Positions 8,991 through 18,168 are shown, counted from the first letter of the stretch. The stretch is DNA of 64,000 nucleotides from Flavobacterium silvisoli (GCF_004329815.1 NZ_SJPE01000005.1:1-64000); one strand, 5' to 3'. The notes: generated by a model from the letters alone, not told the origin. Program-made: numbers and translations.

Positions 8991-9986
8991 ATGAAAAATT
9001 CAATTTATCTTTTGGCAGCTATTACCCTGTCAGTATTCTATTCCTGCAGTAGTGATTCAACAAACAACACCGAGACCATCCCTGATTTATCCTTAAGTAA
9101 CCTGATTACAATAAATGCAAACATTCCTCAGGACTACTATGACGGTTTAACTTTTACCGATGAAAATACAGGCTATGCAGTTTCAAGATTAGGCAAGATT
9201 GTCAAAACAACTGATGGTGGTGTCAATTGGAATCTACTGAATTCTAATGTCACTTTTCCTCTGAAGGAAATTCAATTTGTAACCCAAAATACAGGGTTTG
9301 TAATAGGAGGAGACAATACGGGGAGTTACCTTCTGAAAACTACTAATGCTGGCCAATCATGGACAACTATCAATTTAAACAATACCGCAAACGGCGCCCC
9401 AAACGGAATGTTCTTTAAAAATGAAAATGAAGGATTTATAACCGGAAATAAACTATTCATAAAAACAACTGACGGAGGATTAACTTGGACCTCTGTTTTA
9501 GCCAATGCAGACGAAAATTTTAATGATGTAAAATTTAGAGACAGCAATTATGGTATAGCAACGGTAAATAGTAGCGCTTACTATAAAACAATAGATGGAG
9601 GACAAAATTGGCAATCAATTGACTTAATCAACCAAAACAATCTAAGTAGCATTTATTTTGTTTCCGGGAAAACAGTAGTTAAAAACGAAGGAAAGTTGAT
9701 TAATCTTTTGGATAATAGTTCCATTACATTACCTAACCCTGTAAATAAACTGCTATACTTAAATGCGTTAAAATGCATAGGTATTGGCCAACACTATGAA
9801 AATAGTTTCTTTCCTTATGGAGATATCTTATTGACCAACAATAATTGGGGTACTTTTCTGCAAAAAAGCTACCAACCCTCAAGTGAAGCGATGAACTTTA
9901 CTGCTGTAGCCAAAATGGATAGTCATAAAATTATGATATTAGGAAATGGTCAATTACATACAATGGTTGTAAAACTTAACTATTAA
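8991..9986 (+). CDS. Lipoprotein with YCF48/BNR-type propeller repeats
   Basis: The protein has about 331 residues from Met at 8991 (MKNSIYLLAAITL... with lipobox FYSC); an ATG at 8955 is in frame but would disrupt the signal. Repeated blades of the form TTDGGVNWNLL, TTNAGQSWTTI, TTDGGLTWTSV and TIDGGQNWQSI, each after a GFV/GYA..K segment, are the Asp-box-like repeats of YCF48 or sialidase-like propellers. It is probably surface-exposed or periplasmic and non-catalytic. It begins a tight run of three secreted-protein genes (gaps of 11 and 24 bp). Confidence 0.85.
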   Translation: MKNSIYLLAAITLSVFYSCSSDSTNNTETIPDLSLSNLITINANIPQDYYDGLTFTDENTGYAVSRLGKIVKTTDGGVNWNLLNSNVTFPLKEIQFVTQNTGFVIGGDNTGSYLLKTTNAGQSWTTINLNNTANGAPNGMFFKNENEGFITGNKLFIKTTDGGLTWTSVLANADENFNDVKFRDSNYGIATVNSSAYYKTIDGGQNWQSIDLINQNNLSSIYFVSGKTVVKNEGKLINLLDNSSITLPNPVNKLLYLNALKCIGIGQHYENSFFPYGDILLTNNNWGTFLQKSYQPSSEAMNFTAVAKMDSHKIMILGNGQLHTMVVKLNY

Positions 9987-9997
9987 AAAAATAAAAA

Positions 9998-11194
9998 ATG
10001 AAAAAAGTGATCAAAATTTTTACCGCATTACTAATCGTAACAAATGCCTTCGCAACAGACCGCATCGTGCAGGAAAACGGAGCAGCAGGAACATACCCGA
10101 CGATTTCTGCCGCGATTACGGCAGCCGTTGATGGTGACCGAATCATTGTATATCCAAAAATTGGTGACAATCCATTCATTGAAAACATCACTATCAATAA
10201 ATCTCTGGAATTTGCTACTGCTGAAGATGGGGTGCGATACAAAATTCAGGGAAACATTTCATTGGAAGCTTCAAACAACAGGGTTATTACCATCATAGGA
10301 GCACACCTAGTATCCGGAAATATTCAGGGATTAACTTCAGGATGGCGCACTAACGTTAACATTATGGGATGCTTACTCGAAGGGGGAAATATCAATTTCA
10401 GTAATCAATACTATGTCAATGTCGTTTCAAACATTTTATCAAATGGCAACATCAATATTTCTCACGGAAAGGTAATTGGAAATGAAATCAGCAACCAGAT
10501 AAACCAAATTGCCATTCAGAATTCCACTTCAATTTCAAATGACACTGTAGATATCATTGCTAATAAAACGCCCAGAATAATGTGTTCGGGAAATGTCTTT
10601 TTAAACATCCAAAACAATTTTATAAAAGCACTGAATCCAGATTCATCAAATGCTTTCTTTTCCATATATTATTTCTACTCCACAACAACCAACATGATGA
10701 ATATAATCAACAATACCATAATTGTTCCTTATGGTACGAGTTCCTTCTCTTCGGAAAGACCAAAATATTTCAACCTCAATGCACCGGCCAGGATTAAAAA
10801 TAACATAATTCAGGTATCATCAACCACCACATCATATAATCCGAATGTATTTATTACAGCAGGAAGTAGCAGTTCGTATAATTTCATTATCAATACCGTA
10901 GGACAATACAACTCCTTATCGTCTACAGACACAATTGTAGCCTCACCTATGGTTGATCAAACTACGGGTCAGTTAGTACAGTCATCACCGGCAAAAAACG
11001 GTGCTGATCCAAGTTTTGAATTTTATGATCTAGATCTCACACGTGGGGATGCAGGATGCTACGGAGGTTCATATTCCTTAGAAAACTATTTCCCAATAAC
11101 CGGTAGTTCAAGAATATATAATATTGATATGCCTTTTGGCATTTCTACCTCAGGGGGACCGCTAAACATAAAAGCAGATGGATTTGACAGATAG
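9998..11194 (+). CDS. Secreted right-handed beta-helix-like protein
   Basis: The protein has 398 residues with a signal peptide (MKKVIKIFTALLIVTNAFA). The opening TYPTISAAITAAVDGDRIIVYPK is the usual first rung of pectate-lyase-like beta-helices. Many Asn-rich short turns follow (NINISHGKVIGNEI, NNFIKALNPDSS, MNIINNTIIVPYG), consistent with stacked coils. No polysaccharide-lyase active-site residues could be assigned. Unlike its neighbours it has no obvious T9SS domain at its C-terminus. It lies in the middle of the operon that starts at 8991. Confidence 0.7.
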   Translation: MKKVIKIFTALLIVTNAFATDRIVQENGAAGTYPTISAAITAAVDGDRIIVYPKIGDNPFIENITINKSLEFATAEDGVRYKIQGNISLEASNNRVITIIGAHLVSGNIQGLTSGWRTNVNIMGCLLEGGNINFSNQYYVNVVSNILSNGNINISHGKVIGNEISNQINQIAIQNSTSISNDTVDIIANKTPRIMCSGNVFLNIQNNFIKALNPDSSNAFFSIYYFYSTTTNMMNIINNTIIVPYGTSSFSSERPKYFNLNAPARIKNNIIQVSSTTTSYNPNVFITAGSSSSYNFIINTVGQYNSLSSTDTIVASPMVDQTTGQLVQSSPAKNGADPSFEFYDLDLTRGDAGCYGGSYSLENYFPITGSSRIYNIDMPFGISTSGGPLNIKADGFDR

Positions 11195-11218
11195 CAGTAG
11201 ATAGTAAAAAATAATATT

Positions 11219-12529
11219 ATGAAACATATACTGGTATCCACTATACTACTATTCACAATATGGGCGCATGCACAGTCAATTGTAACCGCTGAATATTTTT
11301 GGGATGTTGACCCCGGACAAGGCAATGGCAATGCCTTATACGCAGCTGATGGAAATTTTAATCAGGCAATTGAAAGTATCTTGGAAGCTACTGCTTCACT
11401 TCCTAATCCGGGTAACCATATTTTAGGAATTAGAATTAAGACAAATGACGGTAATTGGGGAATTGTCTGTAAAAGAGTGTTTAGGGTAGCTAACGATAAT
11501 CATTCAAATAATCTTGTCAAGATAACTCAGGCTGAATATTTTTGGGATGTTGACCCCGGACAAGGCAATGGCAATACAATGTTAGCATTTGACGGTAATT
11601 TTAATCAAGCGCTGGAGAATATACTAAGCAATAATACAATACTGCCAACCTCCGGAAATCACATATTAGGAATCAGAGTAAAAGCAGATGATGGTAATTG
11701 GGGCGCTGTTTTCAAAAAGGTGCTGAAAGTTTCCGAAAACAACAGCTCAAATAACTTGGCAAAAGTAACTGAAGCCGAATACTTTTGGAATTTAGACCCT
11801 GGACAAGGTAACGGCAATACAATGTTGGCATTTGATGGTAATTTCAATCAGGCATTTGAAACCATAAGTGTTGCTGATGCTCTACTGCCTACACAAGGGT
11901 TAAATGTTATACATGTCAGAATTAAAGCCAATGATGGTAGTTGGGGACCTGTTTTTTCCAAAGTAATTGGTTTGAATATTACCTTCAACAGCCCTGTTTT
12001 ATTAATATCTCCCGCAAATAATGCAACCCTTGTATCATTAAACAACCATTTTGTTTGGAACGAGGTTTTCGGGGCTAATACCTATGAATATCAATGTGCA
12101 ACTGACAATTCTTTTTCTAACATAGTCCAATCAGGAATCACAGGTGAATTGACGGCCGCATTCAACACACTCTTACCTGACACGACTTATTTCTGGAGGG
12201 TACGGGTCAATATGCTTGAAAATGTCAGTTTATGGTCTGAGACATGGAGTTTTACAACTGACGAATCATTGGGGAATGATGATTTGGATACAGAACATCA
12301 GATAATACTGACTCCAAACCCTGCTTCAGACTACATCAGTATAAAACTTTCAGCGCTTACTAATTATTATCATTATGAAATATATGCTTCTGATAGTCGA
12401 ACGGTAGCCAAAGGCATAAGTCATAATAATGACATGATCAACATAGAAAAAATTGCTTCCGGAATGTACATAACCAAAATCACAACGGATACCGGTGAAA
12501 CCTACTCTCTCAAATTTATAAAATCATAA
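11219..12529 (+). CDS. Secreted triple-repeat protein with fibronectin-like domain and T9SS type A domain
   Basis: The protein has 436 residues. A signal peptide (MKHILVSTILLFTIWAHAQ) is followed by three tandem units of 81 residues starting AEYFWDVDPGQGNGN and ending in NDGNWG..-K-V. A fibronectin III-like segment follows (SPANNATLVSLNNHFVWNEV...TTYFWRVRVN). The C-terminal sorting domain reads LTPNPASDYISIKL...ASGMYITKI...LKFIKS. It is probably cell-surface attached. It is the third gene of the 8991-12529 run. Confidence 0.8.
   Translation: MKHILVSTILLFTIWAHAQSIVTAEYFWDVDPGQGNGNALYAADGNFNQAIESILEATASLPNPGNHILGIRIKTNDGNWGIVCKRVFRVANDNHSNNLVKITQAEYFWDVDPGQGNGNTMLAFDGNFNQALENILSNNTILPTSGNHILGIRVKADDGNWGAVFKKVLKVSENNSSNNLAKVTEAEYFWNLDPGQGNGNTMLAFDGNFNQAFETISVADALLPTQGLNVIHVRIKANDGSWGPVFSKVIGLNITFNSPVLLISPANNATLVSLNNHFVWNEVFGANTYEYQCATDNSFSNIVQSGITGELTAAFNTLLPDTTYFWRVRVNMLENVSLWSETWSFTTDESLGNDDLDTEHQIILTPNPASDYISIKLSALTNYYHYEIYASDSRTVAKGISHNNDMINIEKIASGMYITKITTDTGETYSLKFIKS
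11288..12016 (+). repeat. Three tandem 243-bp coding repeats
   Basis: The repeat starts at 11288, 11531 and 11774, exactly 243 bp apart. Copies 1 and 2 share an identical 45-bp stretch at their start. Copies 2 and 3 share a different stretch (acaatgtt-gcatttga-ggtaat) just after it. The patchwork suggests recent duplication or gene conversion. Confidence 0.85.
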
Positions 12530-12631
12530 CACCAAGTTAAATTTAATTAAGTTAGCCACAAATACCCCTCCCTTAAACTAAATAGTTCAAGTTATCATTA
12601 AAGAATCAATAATATAATCAGATTACAGATT

Positions 12632-13813
12632 ATGAAGTCACTTTCGAATATAATAATCCTTTTTTTTGCTCTTACTCTCCAAGCTCAAACAGAGAAAGAA
12701 ATGTATCTGTTTTCAGATGATATAGCCGCAAAAATTGAAAAAGATACCGTATCCTGGAAATATCAAATTGGAGCAACGGACTATTCTATAAGTGGTTATC
12801 ATAATCAGGCTTTGACAACTTGGGATAAAAACGGTTCAAGAAAACCTAAAATAACCAAAGAGGATAGTTTATACTTTAAAAATTTCACAGCCCACAATGC
12901 TAAAGAATACATAATCAAACGGTCAAAAAAAGAGCAAATAATAATTATAAATGAAGCACATCACAATGCAGGTCATAGAGTGTTTACCACCTCATTGCTA
13001 AACGATTTATACCAAAATGGATATCGGTTTTTAGGGTTGGAAGCAATCAACGATACTTCAATTAACAATCGTAAGTTTGCTACAAAAGATAGTGGCTATT
13101 ATACAAATGAACCTCAATTGGCCAACATGATTCATCAGGCAATACAGATTGGTTTTACAATTTTTAATTATGAAGCTTCTGAAGAAAAAAACGGCAAAGA
13201 AAGAGAGATTGAGCAGGCTGAAAATATTGCCGAAATCATTGAAAAAAATCCACGTTCAAAATTTTTGATTCACTGTGGATATGACCATGTTATTGAAGGA
13301 ATTCCGGGTAATAAAAGTTGGGAGAAAGCAATGGCCGGGAGACTAAAAGATTTAGTTAATATTGACCCTTTTACTATAGATCAGGTTTCATATACTGAGC
13401 ATGGAAATGCTGAGTTCAACTCCCCATATATTCAAATGCTTAACAAGGATTTCCCTTGCATATTAGCCGATAAAAATAACAACCTATTCACTGGAAATCC
13501 CACTAACAAGCAAACCGATTGTAGAATTATTCATTCTAAAACAAAATACAAAAAGGGACGACCTACTTGGTTAACCTTAAACGGTCAAAGAAAATATTTC
13601 AACATTCCAAAATCAAAAATCAAACAATTCCCGGCATTAGTTTTAGCATACCGAATGGGAGAATACGAACAAAACGGTATTCCGGTAGACATACTTGAAA
13701 TCCAAAACAATCAACAAAACACTACTCTAATCTTAGAAAAAGGAAGATATAACATTATTGTAAAAAACAAGGATTATCAGGTTATAGAGCATTTTGAACA
13801 GATTATAAAATAA
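12632..13813 (+). CDS. Secreted protein, possibly ChaN/EreA-like
   Basis: The protein has 393 residues with a signal peptide ending LTLQAQ. The segment IIINEAHHNAGHRVFTTSLL, followed by GYRFLGLEAI and later KFLIHCGYDH, resembles the metal-binding His/Glu layout of ChaN, TIKI or erythromycin-esterase-like proteins (E-x-H near the N-terminus, H later). The match is weak and no substrate can be named. The C-terminal 120 residues look like a separate beta-rich domain. It is preceded by a 102-bp AT-rich gap without the palindrome. Confidence 0.5.
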   Translation: MKSLSNIIILFFALTLQAQTEKEMYLFSDDIAAKIEKDTVSWKYQIGATDYSISGYHNQALTTWDKNGSRKPKITKEDSLYFKNFTAHNAKEYIIKRSKKEQIIIINEAHHNAGHRVFTTSLLNDLYQNGYRFLGLEAINDTSINNRKFATKDSGYYTNEPQLANMIHQAIQIGFTIFNYEASEEKNGKEREIEQAENIAEIIEKNPRSKFLIHCGYDHVIEGIPGNKSWEKAMAGRLKDLVNIDPFTIDQVSYTEHGNAEFNSPYIQMLNKDFPCILADKNNNLFTGNPTNKQTDCRIIHSKTKYKKGRPTWLTLNGQRKYFNIPKSKIKQFPALVLAYRMGEYEQNGIPVDILEIQNNQQNTTLILEKGRYNIIVKNKDYQVIEHFEQIIK

Positions 13814-13839
13814 CTTTTAACACCCAAAAACAACTTTTT

Positions 13840-13847
13840 CAGGTATA
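13840..13847. promoter_or_regulatory. Half-site resembling the palindrome (CAGGTATA)
   Basis: TTTTTCAGGTATAAA matches the right half of the sites at 2869 and 4883, but the left arm is absent. It lies 94 bp before the barrel gene at 13941. Confidence 0.25.
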
Positions 13848-13940
13848 AAAAGTACTTCTTTGGTGATTACTCGAAAATAATAAACTGGCTGTTTTAAACG
13901 AAAATTAATACTTCTTAATAATATCTAAATAAAAACCAAA

Positions 13941-14546
13941 ATGAAAAAATCAATTTTAACTACACTACTTTTAGCATCTAATTTTATAATGTTAGCACAG
14001 GAGGGAGAAAATAATACTAAACAATTAACAGAAGTACATTCAACCGCTTTTGCAATTAAAACAAAACTAGGATTCTCTCAATTAGAAATTGACGATTATG
14101 GAATCATAAATGGAAATTCAACACAAATAGATTTTGCTGTGCTCTCCAAAATCAACAAACATTTGGATATTGACTATGGTTTAGGATATAATGAATTTAA
14201 TACAAACTATTTTTCAGACAATAAATCTAATCCTATAAAAAATAAATACTTAAGGATTCCGGTAAATTTGATTTATAAAAGCCAGTTCTCAAACCAACTT
14301 ATTTTTAATACCGGAGTAGGGCTGTTCGGAAACTATCTTTTTAAAAGCAACGTTAGTAATGTTACAAATCAAAAGGATCATTATATGAATATGGGAGTCA
14401 GTGTTTTCTCCGGAATTGTTATAAAAGTTGACCCAAAAGTCAATTTTGGTATTATGATCGAAGGTCAATCTGAATGCTTTAAAGGGAACAAGCAAATACT
14501 AAAACAAACTTCTTTGATTTCAATTAATTTCATCTACCTCTTGTAA
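13941..14546 (+). CDS. Outer-membrane beta-barrel protein (PorT/OMP_b-brl type)
   Basis: The protein has 201 residues. A signal peptide (MKKSILTTLLLASNFIMLAQ) is followed by alternating strands: AFAIKTKLGFSQLEID, FAVLSKINKHLDIDYGLGYNEF, KYLRIPVNLIYKSQ, LIFNTGVGLFGNYLF, MGVSVFSGIVIKV. The 'KYLRIPVNLIY' strand is typical of Bacteroidetes outer-membrane beta-barrel domains. Its function is unknown. A good terminator lies 160 bp downstream. Confidence 0.75.
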   Translation: MKKSILTTLLLASNFIMLAQEGENNTKQLTEVHSTAFAIKTKLGFSQLEIDDYGIINGNSTQIDFAVLSKINKHLDIDYGLGYNEFNTNYFSDNKSNPIKNKYLRIPVNLIYKSQFSNQLIFNTGVGLFGNYLFKSNVSNVTNQKDHYMNMGVSVFSGIVIKVDPKVNFGIMIEGQSECFKGNKQILKQTSLISINFIYLL

Positions 14547-14706
14547 AAAAATAGTAGAATAACTACTACTTATAAAATTTAGGCTTGACATTAGCATAAT
14601 ATAGTCTATATAGTTTTTATTTGATAAAATAACAGTAGTGAGATATTTGAGAAAAAAATCTTTCTGGTAAATGGTTAAATAATTATCGAGAATACCTCCT
14701 ATTTTG

Positions 14707-14737
14707 AAAGACAATCCGTATGGGTTGTCTTTTTTAT
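14707..14737 (+). terminator. Rho-independent terminator
   Basis: AAAGACAA (14707-14714) pairs with TTGTCTTT (14725-14732), extended by a CC/GG pair inside, and runs into TTTTTATTTA. It probably ends the 13941 gene. Confidence 0.7.
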
Positions 14738-15022
14738 TTATCAGCAATACTATTACTCCAATAATATTTAGTACAAAAAATACATATTATGATATGTTTT
14801 GCTCGGTAAAGCCGCCAAAAAAACCTGTTTTCAGGTAGTGCAAAATACCCTTTTTAAGGGATTCCATGTCTGATGTATTAAGAATAGATTTGAACATAAA
14901 CATCTATCAAGAAAAGTATGCTGTTCTTTTTACTATAATATGCCATAGCTCACATTATTATGGTTTAAGAACAATAATGAAAAATATATTAAAATAAAAT
15001 ACAAAACCTAAAAAATATAGCT
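14738..15022. other. Upstream region of the 15023 gene
   Basis: No coding sequence is seen. It contains the dyad at 14822-14835 and AT-rich leader sequence with a purine-rich ribosome site just before 15023. Confidence 0.4.
14822..14835. promoter_or_regulatory. Palindromic operator candidate, site 4 (ACCTG-N4-CAGGT)
   Basis: The dyad ACCTG-TTTT-CAGGT has the same arms and spacing as the sites at 4883 and 8909. It lies 187 bp upstream of the surface-protein gene at 15023. Confidence 0.55.
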
Positions 15023-17230
15023 ATGAAAAGAAAACAAAAAGTAATTCTAACAATTCAATTATTGGTCTCATTATTAATAAATGGGCAAGAATGGACTTAT
15101 TACAAAGATTTCCCAAATAACATATCAACCAAAGAAATTGTATTGAATGATGCAGGGACTTTGTTTTTGTGGACATCGGATAATAGGTTTTTTTATAAAA
15201 CTATTACTAATGGTAGTTGGATAGAATTTAGTAACGAACAGTCAAATTCACCTATAAACCCACGCTGTATTTCCGTTGATAAAAGCTCCAATCGATTTTA
15301 TGTTGGCGACAGTTATAGCGGAGGTTTATACTACACATCAGACTATGGGCTTACATGGCAACAAAGTTTCTTCGCTAACAACACTGAGACTGGTCTTCAT
15401 GAACCGATTACAAAATTATCAAATATCAAAAACCAAAATAGATTCTATGGAGCAACTATCGGAGAAATTGGTTCCGAAAATATGATTGTAAAATACACTA
15501 ATTCAGGGCAACAAGCTGAATTTATTGAATATGACCCGAGCATGAATCCAGATAATGCAATATCCGAATTATTTTATACTACAAACCAAAAATTATTGAT
15601 CGGAACTAAAGCCGGTGGAATATGGGTTGGCGATAACAACGGTACAAGTTTTAATCAATCGAACTTCAACCATTACAAAATATCATGTTTTACAGAAGAT
15701 TCAAGTGGAAGAGTGTATGCACTGGGGAATGACGAAAATGCTGGAACTCCATTCTTAATTTATTCCGATAATTACATCGACTGGCAATATATAGCTCTAC
15801 CGAATCAAACAGAACATTACACAACAATTCATTACGATTTATTTTCACAAAACTTATGGTTAGGTAGTGAAACAAAAATATATAAAACAACGATAATCAA
15901 TAATGCAACTAGTATTTGGTACAATGCGTTATTTAATAATGGGGAACAATCTGAAATTAAAATAATAGGAGACAATAACGGAAATCTCTATAATTTTTCT
16001 AAACAAAAAATAGCACAAAAACTTAATGCAGAGGGAGATAATTGGATTAATATCAACAATGGTTTGTCTGGCACCATAACTAAAGCATTATTTAACTCAA
16101 ACAATCAAATTTTTGCTTCTAATTATACAACAAATAACATATCAATAGCATTAAATCAATTCGCAGATTGGACAAATGTCAACATTGGGGGTAATAATAA
16201 CTCGGGTATACGAAATATGTTTATGACAACTAATGGAATTCTGTACGTTAATACAGGAGCAAAAATAAAAAAATCAACTAATAGTGGATTAACATATACT
16301 GATATTACTCCTCAAAACACAAACTATATCTTTCAATTTTATGTAGGTGAAGCAGGTGATTTATTCATTGTAAATTTTAATCAACAAGATACAGTTTATC
16401 ATTCAACAGACCAAGGTCAATCATGGTCTCTACTTCATACATTTCCATCTTTTTTCTCCTTTTTCCCCGATCCAATAAAAACTATTGCTCAAGACAGTAA
16501 TGGCGTTATTTATGTAACTATGTCTACAATTGAAATTTTCAGCGGAATTTATAAAATTTATTATTCAACTAACGGCGGTTTAACTTGGAATACCAAAGTA
16601 ATTGACGACCCTAATATAGACCATTATGATGTGGCTGTATTTACAAAAAACAACAAAACATTTGTCCAACTTGGAGGATTTGTATATTCGTTTAACTATG
16701 ATCAGCCAAATGATTTAGTAATAGTTAATGCTCCATCAGTATTTGATCATTTAAATTATTTATGGGTAGATAATTTGGATAATTATTATATATATGATTC
16801 TGGACTGTACAAGTCAAGTGATGGTGGTGAAAACTGGACTTATTTAGGCAAACCAGATTCCCTCCCAACAGACGCAATGATAGATGATTTACTTTTTGAC
16901 AGCAATAATAGGGCTTACATTGTTGCATCACATACAACTTTACCTTCACAAAGAGGTTTCTATTATGTTTCAGAACTACTATCTGTCGAAAATCCTGTTA
17001 ACAAAAATGATTGGATTGTATTTCCTGTGCCGGCCGAAAACACGCTTAATCTTAATACTTATAATCAAATTAAAAAAGTTTCAATTTATGATATGTTAGG
17101 GAAAAAAATTGAACAAATTGATAATCCGACTAATACTATTGATATAAGCAAACTGGCAAGCGGTAACTATTTATTGTCAATACATGATTTCAATTCACAA
17201 GTACGCTCAGTCAAATTTGTAAAAAAATAA
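15023..17230 (+). CDS. Secreted BNR/Asp-box propeller protein with T9SS type A domain
   Basis: The protein has 735 residues. The signal peptide ends LLINGQ. Asp-box-type repeats recur throughout (YTSDYGLTWQQS, KSTNSGLTYTDI, HSTDQGQSWSLL, YSTNGGLTWNTK, KSSDGGENWTYL), as in sialidase-like or Vps10-type propellers of 10-plus blades. The C-terminus carries FPVPAENTLNL, VSIYDMLGKKI, LASGNYLLSI and ends VKFVKK, a T9SS type A sorting domain. No sialidase catalytic Arg triad or RIP motif was found, so a binding or structural role is more likely. It is the last gene before the IS remnant. Confidence 0.85.
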   Translation: MKRKQKVILTIQLLVSLLINGQEWTYYKDFPNNISTKEIVLNDAGTLFLWTSDNRFFYKTITNGSWIEFSNEQSNSPINPRCISVDKSSNRFYVGDSYSGGLYYTSDYGLTWQQSFFANNTETGLHEPITKLSNIKNQNRFYGATIGEIGSENMIVKYTNSGQQAEFIEYDPSMNPDNAISELFYTTNQKLLIGTKAGGIWVGDNNGTSFNQSNFNHYKISCFTEDSSGRVYALGNDENAGTPFLIYSDNYIDWQYIALPNQTEHYTTIHYDLFSQNLWLGSETKIYKTTIINNATSIWYNALFNNGEQSEIKIIGDNNGNLYNFSKQKIAQKLNAEGDNWININNGLSGTITKALFNSNNQIFASNYTTNNISIALNQFADWTNVNIGGNNNSGIRNMFMTTNGILYVNTGAKIKKSTNSGLTYTDITPQNTNYIFQFYVGEAGDLFIVNFNQQDTVYHSTDQGQSWSLLHTFPSFFSFFPDPIKTIAQDSNGVIYVTMSTIEIFSGIYKIYYSTNGGLTWNTKVIDDPNIDHYDVAVFTKNNKTFVQLGGFVYSFNYDQPNDLVIVNAPSVFDHLNYLWVDNLDNYYIYDSGLYKSSDGGENWTYLGKPDSLPTDAMIDDLLFDSNNRAYIVASHTTLPSQRGFYYVSELLSVENPVNKNDWIVFPVPAENTLNLNTYNQIKKVSIYDMLGKKIEQIDNPTNTIDISKLASGNYLLSIHDFNSQVRSVKFVKK

Positions 17231-17245
17231 TAATTTAAAAATAGT

Positions 17246-17305
17246 GAGAGGTTTGTAATTTGGATAATTTCATAATTGGTGTAAGTTGATTGTCAAAAAC
17301 CTCTC
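17246..17305 (+). terminator. Possible terminator (long-loop inverted repeat)
   Basis: GAGAGGTTT (17246-17254) is complementary to AAACCTCTC (17297-17305), followed by a weak T-rich tract. The 42-nt loop makes it uncertain. Confidence 0.35.
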
Positions 17306-17468
17306 CTATTTATAAATCATTTTTTTATAAAAATAAATCGGCATCTGAATCATAAAGCAAGTTTCATTTCATAAATTAAGTGTTCAATTCAGTACTCCAA
17401 TGTACATGTTTAATGATAGACACTTAACAAAACTAACCAGATTGCCTTGTCTTGAAATAGCTATTCAC

Positions 17469-17550
17469 AAAAGCAGTTGTATAGCAACTTTAGGATTAAA
17501 AAGTATATTTGTATAGCTATAATAGGATTTATTTAATAACCTGTATAGTT
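17469..17550 (+). mobile_element. Remnant of IS3-family 3' end, copy 2
   Basis: This matches 465-546 over 82 bp with one mismatch, including the last transposase codons (K-A-V-V-stop), but no further transposase sequence lies upstream. The rest of the element has been lost or never existed here. Confidence 0.85.
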
Positions 17551-17590
17551 GTCAATCCTATAGCAAAGGCATAGCTAAAGCATAGCAAAG

Positions 17591-17620
17591 GCATAGATAG
17601 TGTATGAGTAGTGTATGAAA
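17591..17620 (+). repeat. 30-bp dispersed repeat next to IS end, copy 2
   Basis: It matches 589-619 with one mismatch. Upstream of it are further related units (tagcaaaggcatag, ctaaagcatag), suggesting a short host repeat family. Confidence 0.65.
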
Positions 17621-17750
17621 AATACACATTATGTAAAATGAGAAAGACACATTTGTCTAAAACTAAGAAAAAAAACTACTGGGTAAAAATCAAAAAAACA
17701 GCCAAAACCTAAGTCCTGCCTGTCTTTCAACCAATTGTAAAACTAAACAT

Positions 17751-18152
17751 CTAATCCCACCGGTGTTCGCTGGAAACCGCCAAACGGCCGCCACCGGTAA
17801 AAAACAACCCCAAGGCTACCAGTATATAAAGGGCTAACAATTCAACCGCCCAGCCGCCATAGGCATTCAGCGTAAAGACAGCTCCGGTTTGTGTGAGCAA
17901 CAAAGCCACCAGGCTGTTGAGGGCAAACAACAAACCCGCCAGGCGCGTGCGGTATCCCACCAATAAAGCTATGGGAGCCACAATTTCCCCCAAATAAACG
18001 CCATAGGCTACAAACGAAGGCATCCCCAAAGCGGTCAACAGGTCTTTGATAAAACCGATGTCGTTAATCAATTTACTGATTCCGTACACCAACATCGGGA
18101 AGGCAATCGCCACCCGGATGACAAACAATCCAATACTGTTTTCTTTTTTCAT
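17751..18152 (-). CDS. DoxX-family membrane protein
   Basis: The protein has 133 residues and four hydrophobic helices: IGLFVIRVAIAFPMLVYGISKL, FVAYGVYLGEIVAPIALLVGY, LAGLLFALNSLVALLLT, LLALYILVALGLFFTGGGRLAV. The layout and the C-terminal GGGRLAV match DoxX/DoxD-like proteins. It is the last gene of a minus-strand group with a barrel-like gene (16-bp gap) and a Crp/Fnr regulator, so redox- or stress-linked regulation is plausible but unproven. Confidence 0.85.
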   Translation of the reverse strand: MKKENSIGLFVIRVAIAFPMLVYGISKLINDIGFIKDLLTALGMPSFVAYGVYLGEIVAPIALLVGYRTRLAGLLFALNSLVALLLTQTGAVFTLNAYGGWAVELLALYILVALGLFFTGGGRLAVSSEHRWD

Positions 18153-18168
18153 TTTTAATTATTTAAGG

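Larger units (their letters stand above)
17306..17750. other. Island boundary: gene-free junction
   Basis: This stretch holds no gene. It contains the second IS-end copy (17469-17550) and the second dispersed repeat (17591-17620). Base composition and codon use change from AT-rich to clearly more GC-rich just after it. Confidence 0.6.

Noticed and set aside
2869-14835. Classical lux boxes (quorum-sensing operators)
   Set aside because: The arms match ACCTG/CAGGT but the spacer is 4 bp, not the 10 bp of LuxR boxes, and no autoinducer synthase or LuxR-type sensor domain is present.
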